Positions 1 to 13,900 of a DNA stretch of 64,000 nt are shown here, in pieces (the stretch's first letter is position 1; each line of letters starts with the position of its first letter). Position numbers and translations under genes: made by a program. The notes beneath the pieces were generated by a model. The model saw only the letters and a list, made by a program, of their open reading frames with translations. It did no database searches and was not told the origin of the DNA. Source of the DNA: Sphaerolaimus hirsutus (lineage: Eukaryota; Nematoda; Chromadorea; Monhysterida; Sphaerolaimidae); assembly GCA_964036195.1 (NCBI GenBank), contig OZ038450.1, forward strand, positions 24,829,208 through 24,893,207, read 5' to 3'.

Positions 1-303
1 TTCCGATGCTTTCCATTCACTTTTTCATTTTTTGTTAGCCACATCTTTTACACTAACAGGTGTCTATGATCATTTTGGCACTTCACAATTATTATACAAA
101 CTTTTTTTACATTGGTGTACATCAGGTGGGAACAGTCCAATAATACATTATCTATTTCTAATGTCTCCGTTATTGCACTAACACCATTCTGCCCATTCTT
201 TTAATTCTCAAGTACAATATTGTCATAAAGAAAAACGGAAGGACTACAGGAAAGCAGAGAAGGAACACCATCACTAAATTCCCCTGGCGTTAAACCAAAT
301 TTA
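1..303. other. left edge, no feature seen
   Basis: AT-rich non-coding DNA. I see no exon, RNA gene or repeat end in it. Confidence 0.5.
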
Positions 304-730
304 CCGTATTTCCTCGAAATACCCCCCCCCCCCGTTTGACCCCCACCCCTCTCGAGACCACTATGAAACAATCACCCCCCCCCCCTCGAAATACCCCCCC
401 CCCCCAGATTGAGTGTAAAGAGAACGTACATGACAAATACTGCAGTTTGTGTTCTGCGTAGTGCAGAACACACGTTAAAACAATGTCGGAAACACATTAG
501 AACAGTGTTTATACCATCTACGTACTAATATTAGTCTACAGGAGTCTATATTTACATGTCAGTTATTGATGCATTTTTCTACCCCAGCGCACATCACAAA
601 CAACGATTTTGTACTATGATTTCAAAAAATTTCTTGCGAAATAATCACCCCCCCCCTCGAAGTACCCCCCCCCCCTCTCGGGAGCACTATTAAACAATCA
701 CCCCATGGGGGGTATTTCGAGGAAATACGG
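304..730. mobile_element. TA-flanked MITE, CCGTATTTCCTCGAAATACC family
   Basis: Inverted ends CCGTATTTCCTCGAAATACC and its complement lie between TA dinucleotides at 302-303 and 731-732. Both arms repeat the word CTCGAAATACCCCCC several times. The centre carries a conserved core (for example ACGTACATGACAAATAC) that recurs in the copies at 38039, 42734 and 44964. No ORF. The TA target duplication fits Tc1/mariner-like or ISL2EU-like families; which one cannot be read from the sequence. Confidence 0.8.
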
Positions 731-916
731 TAGGCACTTTTCAGTAAACTTTTCTAAAACTTGTATAAAGCCCAGGCATAAGGCCCATTGGAGGACATTG
801 TGCATGTTAACTTTTGACAGCATGATAATACTGCTTGAAATGTATTGGCACACACAAAAAATGCGATACTAAAGCTGCCTCTCCCTCCAATTTATGACTG
901 ATCTGCACTCATCCAG

Positions 917-1075
917 GTGCCACTCCCAGACCCCGCAGAGTGTGAAAAGTCTTGTAAAATTTCAAATTTTATTTTATTTTGTTCACTTATTGTTTGACAT
1001 GACTTATTCTGACATTTTACATAATTTTTGACACTTTGCATAACATTTTACATTTTACAGAGTTTTGGAGTGCCC
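917..1075. mobile_element. short palindromic MITE, GTGCCACTCCCAGACCC ends
   Basis: The left end GTGCCACTCCCAGACCC faces the right end GTTTTGGAGTGCC. The interior is made of TGACATTTTACA-type words. Members of the same family lie at 7097, 15041, 19340, 22355, 24793, 29838, 35177 and 59165. Non-coding. Confidence 0.65.
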
Positions 1076-1618
1076 CCTGTCCAATAATATTTCTGCCGCA
1101 AATATTCACACCGTTTGTTTGGACACTTTAAAAAAAATTTGGCCAGGCGTGGTACGGCGACAAAATCATCATCGATACAACTGCAGCAGACAGCATCCGC
1201 CTTATTTCGACCAATCCCTTGCTTGGATTAACTTTCGTTCGAGTGGCCCACTCGCCCCGCGCCGTTTCCTTAGTTTTGATGTCACGGAAATCGATGTCTT
1301 TGTGCGTTGGTGTCTTGCGAACACGCGGCGCCAAATTTAAATTATTCCCTTTTGTTGGGTTGAATTTCTCGTTTGACCCATGCGTGTAGGATGGACTTAC
1401 CCTGCAGCCTCGATACGCTGCCAATCGTTCACATCAAAATGTTGCCTAACTAGTCAATTACACAAAGAGTAATGTTTTCTTCCACTATGAATTAAGATAC
1501 TCGTCGGCAGCGCACAACGACCTTTAGCCCAATTTGCACATCCCTAAGTCTCTTCTCACTTTCACTTTCATCCGTCATTCAAAAAAGGAAAAATTTCTCG
1601 GCGTCGCGACGAGGCGTC
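1076..1618. other. upstream region of the KNL2-like gene
   Basis: Open frames overlap on both strands at 1065-1424, but none has a recognisable domain or splice context. The region probably holds the promoter and 5' leader of the gene starting at 1619. No TATA box or initiator stands out. Confidence 0.4.
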
Positions 1619-1985
1619 ATGGACGATCCCGGCGCGGCGACGATGGAACTCGGCTATTGGTTTCCCGTATTCAATGGAGGAAAAGTGTCTCTGCGCGGGG
1701 TGCATTTTGCCGAGTACGTTACCTCAAAAACTCCCATTTCCGACCCACTTGGCACAGTGCCAACCAACACATTCCCCCTCATAGCGGCACCCTGCGCCCG
1801 GTGCACACCTCAGTCGTCCAGGAACGGCTGTCCGCGGTGCGGCTGCGAGTCGCCGACGGTGCCGAAGTGGTGTTGGCGGGCTCGCCGGTGCAGCGCGCCA
1901 TGCTGCAGAACGCGGTGCCCAAGGACGCCATTCAGGCGTTCGCGAATGGGTTTCCCAATGATTGGCAGAAATGGGCCGTGAAAAT
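1619..1985 (+). CDS. KNL2: exons 1-2 of the KNL2-like gene: SANTA domain
   Basis: Exon 1 (1619-1713) ends in phase 2 at a GTACGT donor. A 71-bp intron follows, and exon 2 starts after CCCCCTCATAG at 1785. Spliced, they give the SANTA pattern: an early Trp (ELGYWFPVF), a Val-Leu-Gly strand (GKVSLRGVHF), a basic strand (VVQERLSAVRLRV), a G-x-VxLxG turn (EVVLAGSP), and the hallmark C-terminal block FANGFPNDWQKW. The unspliced frame through the intron (GTVPTNTFPLI) has no such pattern, which supports the small intron. Exon 2 ends at AAAAT|GTGAGT in phase 2. Confidence 0.85.
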
Positions 1986-4900
1986 GTGAGTGTTTTTGAG
2001 TTTTGAAAGTGGGAGTTTCGGTTTTGCAGAAGGGGAAGGTGGAATCGACCTGTTTCGGTGGAATCGACCTGAATCGACCTGTTTGTTGCTCCCGCATATT
2101 TTCAGCTGTTTCTCTGTTTTCATAGGGTAATTACAAATGGACTGTCATATTTGTGTTCTAAATATAGAAACACTACTATTTTATATCCTGTCTCTACGTA
2201 CTATTCGAATTTCTTCCTTTCTGACTTATTTATTGTTATATATAATATCAGATATGGCATCGTTTTATAATTTTGCATGCCTTAGTCTTTATCAAATTTC
2301 CACAACATTCCAACATCCCTGCCACGCAACCGTCACATCTCCCACTGCAGACAACGTGCACATGACACGTTGGTCGCGCGGGGCGTCCATAACGACGTGC
2401 GCCGGTCACCCCGAGTGCTCGGCCACAAACAAGTCACCAGGGCGGGCCTGCCGCTGGGCAAGGTTCAGACGCCCGCCAGAGCTCGCCAGCCGCCGGCGCG
2501 GCCGCAGCTGCAACAGGAGCCTGGACCTGAGCTAGCTGAAGCAGTGCCGCAGGAGCGACCTGAACCAGTGCAGCGGCTGGGAGAAGAGTCTCAGTTACAG
2601 CGTGAGAAATCCGAACCAATGCCGCAGCCGCAAGCTGAGCCGCAGCTGGTGGAACAGCCCAGGTGTGCTGCTCTGTTGTTTTAATAAAGGATTTCCTGCC
2701 GTAGCGGATGTGGGGCTTCGCGTAGGTACATGGCTTGATAGGCCTTTCCAATTTTCAGTTGAATTAACCTGCGCGTGCATGTTTGGTTTTGGTTTACTCG
2801 ACGAAAATATCCTCTATTTCTATTCACGTTTGGGATGGGAAACAAATAATGAAAAATCAATTTTTCAAACCGTCATAATCACTTCCCATGACCCACCCCT
2901 ATTCCTCACGAACATTCACACACCTTTATAATCATTTATTTTGCCCAGATTGGAAAAAGAAAGTGGTGTCAGTGACGGGTCAGAGTCAAATCAAGCAAAA
3001 GCCGTCTGGGCAGCCCGGGCCCGCCTGTGCGACTACGACACGTCCGCCGACGCGTCCGGCCACGACGACAGCGGCCTGGCCGCGCCCCCGCCCGCCGCGG
3101 CGACAAATGTTGAGCGGTGGGTGTCCCTTGCGAATTTTGTTATGGTTCTGGTTTGGGGATTTCTGATTAAATTCATGTGCATTTGTAGTCTCGCACTGTG
3201 GATTTTGTTGAAGAAAAGCCGCATTTTGTGGCTCCACATTGATTGACTGCAGTAGAGATGGCAGTATAATGGCTAATGTTCGATTGAGTCTGCATTCTCG
3301 TCTAGGGTTCAAACGGGATCCCGATCCCGGATCCCGTGAAATTCCGGGATTTAGAAATCCCGATCCCGAAAATTTTCAAATCCCGATCCCGAGAAACTCC
3401 AAACTCCGGAATCCCGATCCCGGAAAAATTGGAGGATATTATCATAAGTGAAAAAAGGACGTTTTTGCATGCAAAAATGTGAACGCAAACCCCCAGCGTT
3501 CATTTTATGCCACTTTTCTGGCATCCAACAGTGTTTTGAGACCTTTATGAACAACTGTGAATGCCAGAACATTGGCCAAATACTCTATCCCAAGACCCCA
3601 ATCCCGATCCCGAAAAAATGCCGATCCCGATCCCGTGACCCCAATCCCGGCCAATCCCGATCCCGAAATCTCAAAAAACCAATCCCGATCCCGAAAAGTC
3701 AATCCCGTTTTAACCCTATTCTCGTCTATACTTTTCGCAAATCATTTCAAAGAAATCTCAATGACAAGAAAGAAATCACAATGACAAGAACGAAATCACA
3801 ATGACAAGAAAGAAATCACAATGACAAGAAAGAAATCACAAAAAAATCGTAAAAGCTCATTCTTAGAAAGTCGGTTTTGAAAAAAATAACAATCCACAAT
3901 CACAAATTCACAATCCTCTGAGCCCTATGCCAAGACGTGCCATGTGCTTCACATACTAATTACTAACCCATTCACAATCCACCTACAGGCGACCCGAGGT
4001 TCCCGATCTGCCCGACAACAAGTTGGTGTCCACCCTGCCGCCGAACAACGCCAGCGGCAGCGGCAGCGGCCCGTCGCTGTTCGGCGCGTCGCACCAGTCC
4101 TCCGTGTTCGCCGCGCCTTCAGTTGATAGGACCTGCGCGCCCAGTTTGGCGCCGAGTATGTTGCAGAATCGCAGTGGTGAGTTGAGGGGGGTCTTTGTGG
4201 GGTTTTGGGGTTTGTGGTGTTTGTTTGGGAGATAAATGACTAGGATGAGGGGAGATTGATGGAAATGTGGGCATTATTAGCGTGGCAAAAAGTGGTTAGG
4301 TACCGTTAAAACTAGGTGAGCGATGAAATTCACCTTTTAATCAATTCTAGCTCAACATGCGGAAAATACGCAATGAGGTATAAGAATTAGCGATTATAAA
4401 TGTAAAAAATGAACAGGAAGGTACGAAAATAGCAATTTTGGGTGAAAAATTGGTCAAAATCGTCACCAACCCCTTCTCAACCAAGATGGGGGTGGTTCAT
4501 GCCTACTATCCAGGAAGCTTTCTCCAAGACTCCACGCACAACTTGCCCTATCAACAGATGCAACGTGCGCGCGGCGGCGGGAGTACAGCAGTCGGCGCGT
4601 GTCCAGGTCGCCTTCAAAGTCGCCGCGTCGCCGGCGGCACGACGGCAGCCGTCGCTACGATTCAAGTTATAGCCGCGACGCAAGGCGAATGCCCACGGGG
4701 AGGAGTAAAGGATATGATAGCCCGCCCAGATATAGGTTGGGTTTTGTGCAGACTTCTGCTTATCGCCACGGATTAGGTCTAGCTTGATAAATGAAACCCC
4801 GAATATTCGAGAGAAAAAATACTCGGATTGCAAATGCATGCAATGCTACCCCGTTAGCTGTGGATGTCTATTTGACGTGTTACTTTTTGCATTTTTTCGC

Positions 4901-7900
4901 CCAGATGATTTTGTGTTAATGTCAGGGTGCGTCAGGTGCCAGTTCCGCAAGTGGCAAGTAAATTGGCAAAAGCGACGTAATCCTATTAAGTCGAGTAAAA
5001 ATACAAATGTGACATTTCGCGTCTCACTTCTCATTTTACTTTGCTTCTGCCAATTTACTCCGCTTTTGCCATTTTGCGCTTTCACTTCTCCACTTGCGGA
5101 ACTGGCAATTTGACTCAGCTGAGTAAAACCTTAAAAGCGCTCAAAAAGCGTGTGAAACCTCCAAAGCAGTCACGATTTGATTTTGATTGATCGGGTGCAC
5201 TATAATTCCCATTATGGGAGCTCTTATCCAAACTCGCTATACCGTATTTCCTCGAAATACCCCCAGGGGGTTTATTTTTTCAGAGTGGAAATTTTGAGAG
5301 AAAAACGTGAAAAATGCAACAATAACCACCATTTATAAGTTTTTCACAGCCTTATATAATGATGTAGATGTTATAAACGATGTTCTAACTAGGGTTCAAA
5401 CGGGACCGCGGTCCCGGTACATGGTTCGGCAAAAAGTCGGGACTGGGGCGGTCCCGGTCCCGACACCCCAGTCCCGGTCCCGGTCCCGACAATTGAAAAA
5501 AGCCAGTCCCGGTCCCGACCCCCCAGTCCCGGTCCCGGTCCCGACATTAGAAAATTTCTGGTCCCGGTCCCGGTCCCGGTCCGAAAAACTGGTCCCGTTT
5601 GAACCCTAGTTCAAACGTAACACAGTAAGTGTTTTGAACGTCTGTTATGCATTTCCCGGACCACAAATACATAGTGCCCATTTTGAGGGGGGGGGGGTAT
5701 TTCGAGGAAATACGGTAAATACCTTCATCTCAGGGGCAGCGACAGGACGCGTGGCAGCTCGGCCCCGCCCACTCCGATTGCCGTGCCGCCCGCCCGGCAC
5801 CAAAAGCCGTCTGACGTGTCGAGCAGAGGCTACAGTGTGCTGCCGCATGGTGGTGTGTTTGTGTTGTGGTGGTTTGAGGGGTTGTTGATTGGGTGAATGG
5901 TATGTGCATGCAGGGGTCAAAATCCCTGGTGACACGCAAAATGGTTACTTTGCCATCGGAATTGCTGAAAAATAATGGAAATAACCACTAATGTTTATAT
6001 GAAATGTAAATTTGCAAAATACGTGATGAATCAATACCGAAGATTTCAATGCCGTTTAAAAAAGCCATTCAAAAATCATATGTCAAGAAGAATTAAGAAT
6101 AAAAATGAATACAGTAAAGTCCCTATGTAAGTTAGGGTTGTAAAAAGAATGCTTTTTTGCCATTTGATTAAAAAAACAGTGTCCACGCTGTGATTTCAAA
6201 AAACCCCTATCTAATCCAATATTTACCAAAATACCATGTCCCTCGCAGACAAGCACAGCGGCAAGCGACCCAGATCCCCGTCTCGCTACGACAGGCGCGG
6301 CGACGATTATAGGCGTCGGCGGCGGCACGACGATTACAGACACCGCCGCGACGACTATTACTACGAGCGCGACAGACGCTACAGGCGCCGCCGCGGCGAA
6401 CACCGCCACCGCAGGTTAGGGATTGGGGTTGGGTCGATTTGAATGTTTGAGTGATTGATTTGGAAAGAATTTTGAAAAACGTTGAATTTTGTGAAGAAAT
6501 TTCAGATAAAGGGCAAGCTGGCCGGAGTTTTTAAACGTTTTTCCATGCCCACCGCCAACTAGGGAAGGGAAAATGTGTTTTCAACTGTCATTTTAGTTAA
6601 CAACGGTTTAAAAAGTTTTTTTATTAAAATGGAACTATTTTCGTTTCGATGCTTGCGTTTAAATTTTTTGAAAAACTTCGGCCATCCCTGGTGCCAACGT
6701 TATAAAACTATTGATTTCACCGAGCCCTGTGCAAAGATGCTTATTAGGCTGAATAGGTAAAAGCAGTGATACCACAGCAGAGAGCTTTTGAGAAGTTCGG
6801 ACAGCGAAATGCGGACCTTGCTTCCATAATTGTAACATTATACTCTTGTTTGTACCCTATATTTGTTCTACCCCAAAATTACCTCGTCCCTTTCCGCGCG
6901 CAGACGCTACCGCACCCCTTCGCCGTGTTCCACGTGCAGTTCGTGTTCGACGTGCTCGCCGCCGAGCAGCGCGTCGCCCAGCCGCAGTCCGTCGCCGAAG
7001 CGTCGCAGCCGCCCGACAAAGGGCAGGGAGCCGCGCGGTAACAATAGTGGCGTGTATCATTTGTCGGGTGAGTGTAGTGCGTTTTTGATTGATACAGGTG
7101 GCAATCCCAAGCCGTGTAAAGTGTCAAATGTAAAGTTAAATGCATAGTGAGACGTCAAATGTTAAGTCAAATGTCAATTGTCATGCAAAGTATCAAATGT
7201 AAACTAAAGTGTCAATTGTGTAATAAAAATAGTTTTTTTTTGTATCCAAATCGTATGGCGAAAATAAGATTTGCATGCAGAAACAGATTTGTATACGACA
7301 AAATATGATTTGGATACACAATTGACACTTTACTTTACATTTGACACTTTGGATGACAATTGACATTTAACTTTGCATTTACCTTTACATTTGACACCTT
7401 ACTTTACACTTTACAGGACTTGTGACCGCCACCAGTTCCCAATTCACATCTGCCTCTGTGCACTGAAACGTCCCAAAAACGATCCCTTCACTTCCCAGTG
7501 TCCCGCGTGGGCGGCAGCCGCAAACCAGACAAGCCGCGCGAGCGCAAACCTGGCACCAGCGGCGGCCGCCCCAATCGCAGCGGCGCGGCCAACGTCAGCG
7601 TCAAGAGACGCGGCGCGCGCGTGGCCGATAGCAGCGGCGCGTCGTCCGGCCGCCGCCGCCTGTCCGCCCTGTGCGAGGAGGGCCACGAGCCGGACGACGA
7701 GCTGCAGCTGCAGTCCGTCGTGGTGGATGACGTCGCTGCTGCTGTGGTTGAAGAAGTTCAGCCGGTGGTGGAGATGCCGCCCACGCCGCCGCCGCAGTCG
7801 CCGCCGCCGCCACCTAAGAAACGATGGAAGCCTAGGGAACTGGCTAAGTTGACAGTGTGAGTTTGGTGGTGATGCTGGTTGAGTAATATACGGCTGGGCG

Positions 7901-10900
7901 TAATAGTTGAGACTAGGGTTGGAAAAAAATCGATTTTTTTTAACGACCCCGATTTTTTAAAAAAAAAATCGATTTTTTTAAATAAAAATCGCTGGGGTCA
8001 AAATTAGCCCCATTTCTGCCTAAAATCGCCTCTGGGGGTAAAAAAAGCCATATAAATTGGTAGGGAGTGCACACTTATACTTTCTGTGCTAATATAAGTA
8101 CAGTAGAGCTTTGGAAAAGCTTGAAAGTCAGTTATTTTTAAGTGTAAATGTAATTAAATTGTTATATTTGTGACGTGAATCACACTTCATCGACAATTTG
8201 CAATTTTATTTGCAGAAATAGCATGTTCTTGCTCAGAACAAAATATAAATGATATTGGAAGTGAACATGGATGCATTTTGCATAAATGTTCGATGTGACA
8301 ACTAGGGTTGGCCGATGTTTTTTTTAAAACGTTTTTTTTAATAAAAAAAAACGTTTTTTTTTTAAAAAACATGACGTCCGATATGTTTTTTTAAAAAAAA
8401 AACATCGGCCGAAATTTTTAGTACTAAGCACTAGGTATTTTGCAAAATTTTTGCGCGCAAGCGCGCAATTTCACACACAAATTGACATTGGTGGTTGTTT
8501 TCATTGGTTTTGTTGCATTTTTAGTATCAAAACATCCATTTCTATGTGCTACCATGGGTGAATAAGCCGACATATGTTGCTGTAATATATAATATTGAGG
8601 TAATGTGCTTCCATGTACCTCCACAGTGTGTAACTTCACTCCCAAAGTAACAACCTCCTTTTATAACTTTGTTTGATCACCATTCCGTGCCAAACTTTAC
8701 CTGAAGTCACGAACATTCGACTATAAGGCGATATACGAACGATATGTTGACGAAAAATGGATATTTTTGACACAAATCACCACTTATAATGCTATCCCAT
8801 GGCTCCACAGCATATGGTCATATTTAACATCACAGAGTATTGCCAGTGTCTGATATACCTATATATGTTGACACTAGGTCATATCTGGGAGCTTTTAAAA
8901 AAAACGTTTTTTTTTATAAAAAAAACGTTTTTTTTTAAAAAACATCGAGTTAAAAAATACGTTTTTTTTCCAACCCTAGTGACAACACAAAGCATAACTA
9001 TGAATACTTCCTAAAATAATTCACAGCCTACCTTACACGCTTAAAAGCACACATAAATGGGTACTACACCCCCCAAATTGGTTGTCAAAGCCATGAAAAA
9101 AGCAACTTGTGGATTGTTTGCATGAAAGTGCGCGCTCGCGCGCAAAATTTTTGCATTTTACCTACTGCTTGAGTACCAAAATTTTTTGCCAGCGATTTTT
9201 TTTTTTTAAAATCGGTACGGGTGCTGCGATTTTTTTTTAAAAAAATCGGAAAAATTTTTTAACAAATCGCTTAAAAAAATCGCTTGCCAACCCTAGTTGA
9301 GACTAAGTTGGAAATTGATTGATAACATTTGGGGAATTGATAGATAACATTTGAAGCTGCGTTTGCAGCTCTACGGGTGAAATGCATAAAAAAAGGTCGC
9401 CGAAAAATTGCTCATTTTCTAATTTTAATGAAAACGTATGATGAAACATGGGCCGATGTAAAATGGCATTTGCGTTAACCAACGGAAAATGCATCAACGT
9501 CGGCTTTTTTCAGTCATACACTTTTCATTTAAACAAAACAAAAACATCTTCGAGTGATAAGTGACAGTAAAGTTCCCGTCACAACTTACCACTTTAAATA
9601 ACCACTTGACACTTTCTAACCCCCCTCAGCGCCCTTCGAGCCATCCTGCCTCAAGTTGACAATCCCGACGACTGGGACAAAGTGGCCAGATCCATCGCAC
9701 CCCGCTTCTCCGCCGACGATTGCAGACAGAAGGCGGAAGAAAGGGGGTATGATAGGGATAAGCTGATTGAAGCTGGTTGGTGCGCCCTTTTGGGGATGCT
9801 AGTTTTTTCAAATGTTTTTATTTTCAAAATTGATTTTTTTAAGTAAGTGATGAAATCGGGTTTTTAAAAATCAAATGCCGAAATTTTAGTACTGATTCGG
9901 TATCTGGTTCTTTACCTCACTTTTTGGTGTTTTTGAAAGAAAAAGTAATGAAATTTTTAAATGTAATTTTTATTTTCAAATGCCCTTTTCCATCCAAATC
10001 CCACGCCCGATAATTTTGCACTGAAAAATTGTCTTCTTCGGCTTATCACATGACATTCCGTTCACCGTAAATTTGGCCCATAATTTTTCACATTCAAAAA
10101 CATTGTAGAATCACATTCCCTATACACCATCCAACTATGGTGCCAACAAAAAATTTTTACGGAAAAATTTTTGCACTTGCCGGAAAACGGAAACGGAAAA
10201 TATTTTCACCTGCCGGAAAACGGGGACGGAAAAACTTTTGCCTGCGGAAAACGGAAACGGTACAAATTTGCCTGCGGAAACAGAATAAAATTTGGCACTT
10301 ACCACTGGTAAGTTACCAGGAAACGGAAAACGTTTTGCACTTGCCGGAAAATGGAACGGAAATGGAAAAAATTTCGTCTGCGGAAACGGAAAACGTAAGT
10401 TGACACCCCAATCCCCCCCCCCCCCCGCAGCCGACCAAACCGAACGTGATCGCCAATCGCAACAGCAAGAACAAGACCGGCGGAACGCGCAGGCGTGCGC
10501 GGCGATCCGCGCCCGGCCCGGCACGCAGTCCTACTTCATCGAGGCCATGTCCGTGCTGCAGTCGCGCGTCACCACCGGCGTCGGGTTGACCACCTTGTTG
10601 CTTGATGGCACGGCGGTTGGTTGCCGGGTTAGGATGTCAAACGGGATCGACTTTTTGGGATCTGGATTGGGGTTTTCAACATTTCGGGGCATCGGGATTG
10701 CGTTTTTCCGATTTTGAAATCGGGATAGAGGTTTCGGGGTCGGGTTCGGGACGACAAAATCGCGAAATTTGTCGGGATCGGGATCCCTTTTGGACCCTGG
10801 TTGTGGTGTGGGTGGGGGAGACTGATGTTCTGTTTAAGCAAACATTGATTAAAAACCCATTTGAGTTTACCATATGTATTTTCGTATCCCTGTCAGCGTT

Positions 10901-13900
10901 CTGGTAAACTCAATTGTGTTGGCAATCTGGTAAAACAGATTGGCCAGTATTGAAAATTTCAGTTATCAACTAATATTTATGTAGAGCAAATCTGGAGGAC
11001 ATGGGTTGATGCTATACATGTGTAGTAGTTGATTAACTTATTACTACACATGGAAACCCCTTTCCAACCATTTTTCATGTCGATAAATAAGGAAAAATAA
11101 AAAAATCATGATAAAGATAAATAGAAATTATTCATCGATGTTTGTGTCTCAGGCGCCAGAGGATAGCACCGTGGAAGATTCAAATTCGGCTGGCGGCGTA
11201 CGCCGAACCGGCATGTCATCGTCACTCGTACCGAATGTAAGTTTTGTGCCTCATTCGTTTCTGTTGTCGAGTTGCGTTTTTGTTAGTCTTGTCTTGTGTA
11301 CTCTTTTACGAAGAACTGAAGTGTCTTTTTACTCTAGTCTTTGTCTTGTTTGACGATTTTAACAAAGTGTATAAATAGCATTTCACACATCCCGGAAGAT
11401 TTTGTGAGATTTTGTGCGTGTGTGTTAAAATATTGCCTTGCAGAGATTTTGAAAATCAAAAAATATAAAGGGAACATTTTAAATTCGTTTACGTTTCTCC
11501 TTTAAACTCCTTCGTCGTTATATTTTATTTCTGAGATTATTTTCAACTATATTTTTAATTGCCAGTTTTTATAACGCAAGTACGAAACGTAATTCACGGC
11601 AATTCAGTGCCGTCGCGATCAGTTTCACACAAATCCCCTAATCAATTTACCCCCTTCTTTTTCTCACCCTTAGGCATCAGTTGAGCACGCATTGAACCGC
11701 CTCGACATGGACGCGTCGCTGAACTCACTTTTGGCCACGCCCACCGGCGAGGCGAATGAAGCGGCAGGTGCAGTCGCGCCGCGCCGACGGCCTGCATTTG
11801 CCGCTGCGCAGGTATGGCATTGGTGGCATTTTTCAGAATTTGAAATTTCTGACTCGACTCGGAAATTTCGGTGCATTTTTTGCTGAAAATCGTTGGGTTT
11901 TTTTTGAAGTTTATTTTCGTTTGCTCCGATTTTTGTTGACATTTGAGACTGCTAATGAATTGTCACTATACATGAGTCTCATCGGATCCTAAATTAAAGC
12001 TAAATGTACCATGAGTAATAAACGCGAAATTTACATGAATTTACATAAATATATCAATGTACAAATCACGGGACAATGTCCACCGTAGTCCGCGAGGAGT
12101 GTCGATGTATCGATCAGCCGGCGCGGTGTAGAAGCGTCAAAAGGAGAGCCATAATCAACTCTCGAAGATATCCCTTATGTGTGGGAATCGGCGCTATTCG
12201 ATGCGCGCATACACTGCCAAGCGCAGTGTTTAATTCGTTTGGCGATGAATCGCGAAATTACCTCGCGATGTTTGTGGCAGCGATTCTCTGCTGTGAGCCA
12301 ATGTAATTTGGCTATTGCCCCCGGTTTCGCCGAAAAATTACACCGGCATTTTGCACCCTGTTTCTCTGTTAGGGATTTTATTTCCGCCCTATGATGCAAG
12401 CAGGTGACCAGCACATGCATGGCTGTCAGTAACGCACCTCCTTGTGCTTTGTTGCAGTCCATGCATCGGACTCCGCTTGGTACTTTTATCATATTGTACC
12501 GCGCCTGCAGCCACCGTGCATGCACATTTCGATAATTTCTTAGTTGGAGGGTGTCATCAACATTCATTGTCCTCAGCGCCATGCTGTCTCTATTTTTCAG
12601 CGCGGCGTTTTGTCTTTCGACACATCGTAGTCGAATTAATTTGTTCATCCACCACTTTTTCATCGTTACCACGCTTGAAAATTCAATGCCGTAACTCTCG
12701 CCATAAATTTTGGCCCGGTCTGGGATACACGTTCCCATCAGATCTCTGCCGGCCATATTTACGCGCCTTGGCAGGTTTTCACTCATGAAAAGATAGGCAT
12801 CTTTTGTCAGCCCTTTTTCCAATTGATGTAAATAACCACAATACATCATTGTGTGTTTTTTAATTCTGTCGGAGGGCCGTGTCGAGCCCACATCGTGCCA
12901 GATCGCGTCACTGCACGTTGTTTTTTGCACGGACAAACTTATTTTGACCGCTTTTAGGGATGCCCTATCTATGGCCTCCAATTGAGGTTTCCTTATTCCC
13001 GTTACCTCCAATCCGAAGCTAACGGCGCTTTCGATGTACTGCTTCCAAACGAAATCCACGCACCAAAGTTTTGCGTCTGTCAATTGGGTGGATTTTAAAG
13101 CTAAAGCAGCCAATCTTTCTGCTTTTGCAACCGATTGTTTCCGGTGCTCTTCAAATGTGTCTCGGGCACTCGAGATAGTGACACCAAGATATTTTATGGT
13201 GTTTGTTTCAGAAATATACATGTCTTCTCTTTTGTGGGTTTTTCCCAAGCGCCACTTTTTGGCAGCTATTGCTTTTTGTCCCCATCTGAGCACGTAGCTT
13301 TTTGTCGCATTGATCGCGACATCCCAATTCCAACTCCATTTTGTGAATATGTCTAATATTCTCTGTAAATCTGCTTCCGTGTTGCTAAGGAAGCAGATGT
13401 CATCAGCAAAGAATAGTGCTGGCACTCTATGCACCCCAAATCGGGCCCCTACATCAGCCGCCTCTAGATGTAGGCGCAGATCGGCTAGGTAAATTATGAA
13501 GCCGGTGGGCGACCAGCAGCAACCCTGCCGCAACCCAATCGGGTAGTCCAATTTATCGCTTTCATAATCGCCAAATGTCATTACGCATTTTTGTTTGTCA
13601 TACGTATTTGCTATAGCTTGGACAAATTTCGAGGGGAAACCAAAGTGGCCCATTTTTGCCCACAGTTTTTTCCTGTTTACCCTGTCGAACGCCTTGACAG
13701 CATCCACGAAGCATGTTATCAGCTTCCCCTTGGATTTGTCGGCATGGCGTTTGCATGCTTGCATGACAACCAAGTTGTCCAATGTCCGGCGTTTGCCGCG
13801 AAAACCCCCTTGGATATCGCCAAACCCATTGTGCTTTTCAAACGCCGCCAATGTGCGTTTGTTGAGAATTGACATATACAATTTCACGATATTGCAGCCA

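Noticed and set aside
1065-1424. Overlapping ORFs on both strands upstream of the KNL2-like gene
   Set aside because: No domain, no splice context, and part lies in a MITE end; three frames are open at once, so openness is not informative.
2371-2450. CENP-C-like motif in exon 3 (RRSPR)
   Set aside because: Only the basic start matches; the downstream aromatic residues that define the motif are missing.
10431-10584. Alternative frame of exon 12 (PTKPNVIANRNSKNKTGG)
   Set aside because: Its third positions are not GC-rich, and it needs a phase-0 donor that exon 11 does not offer.
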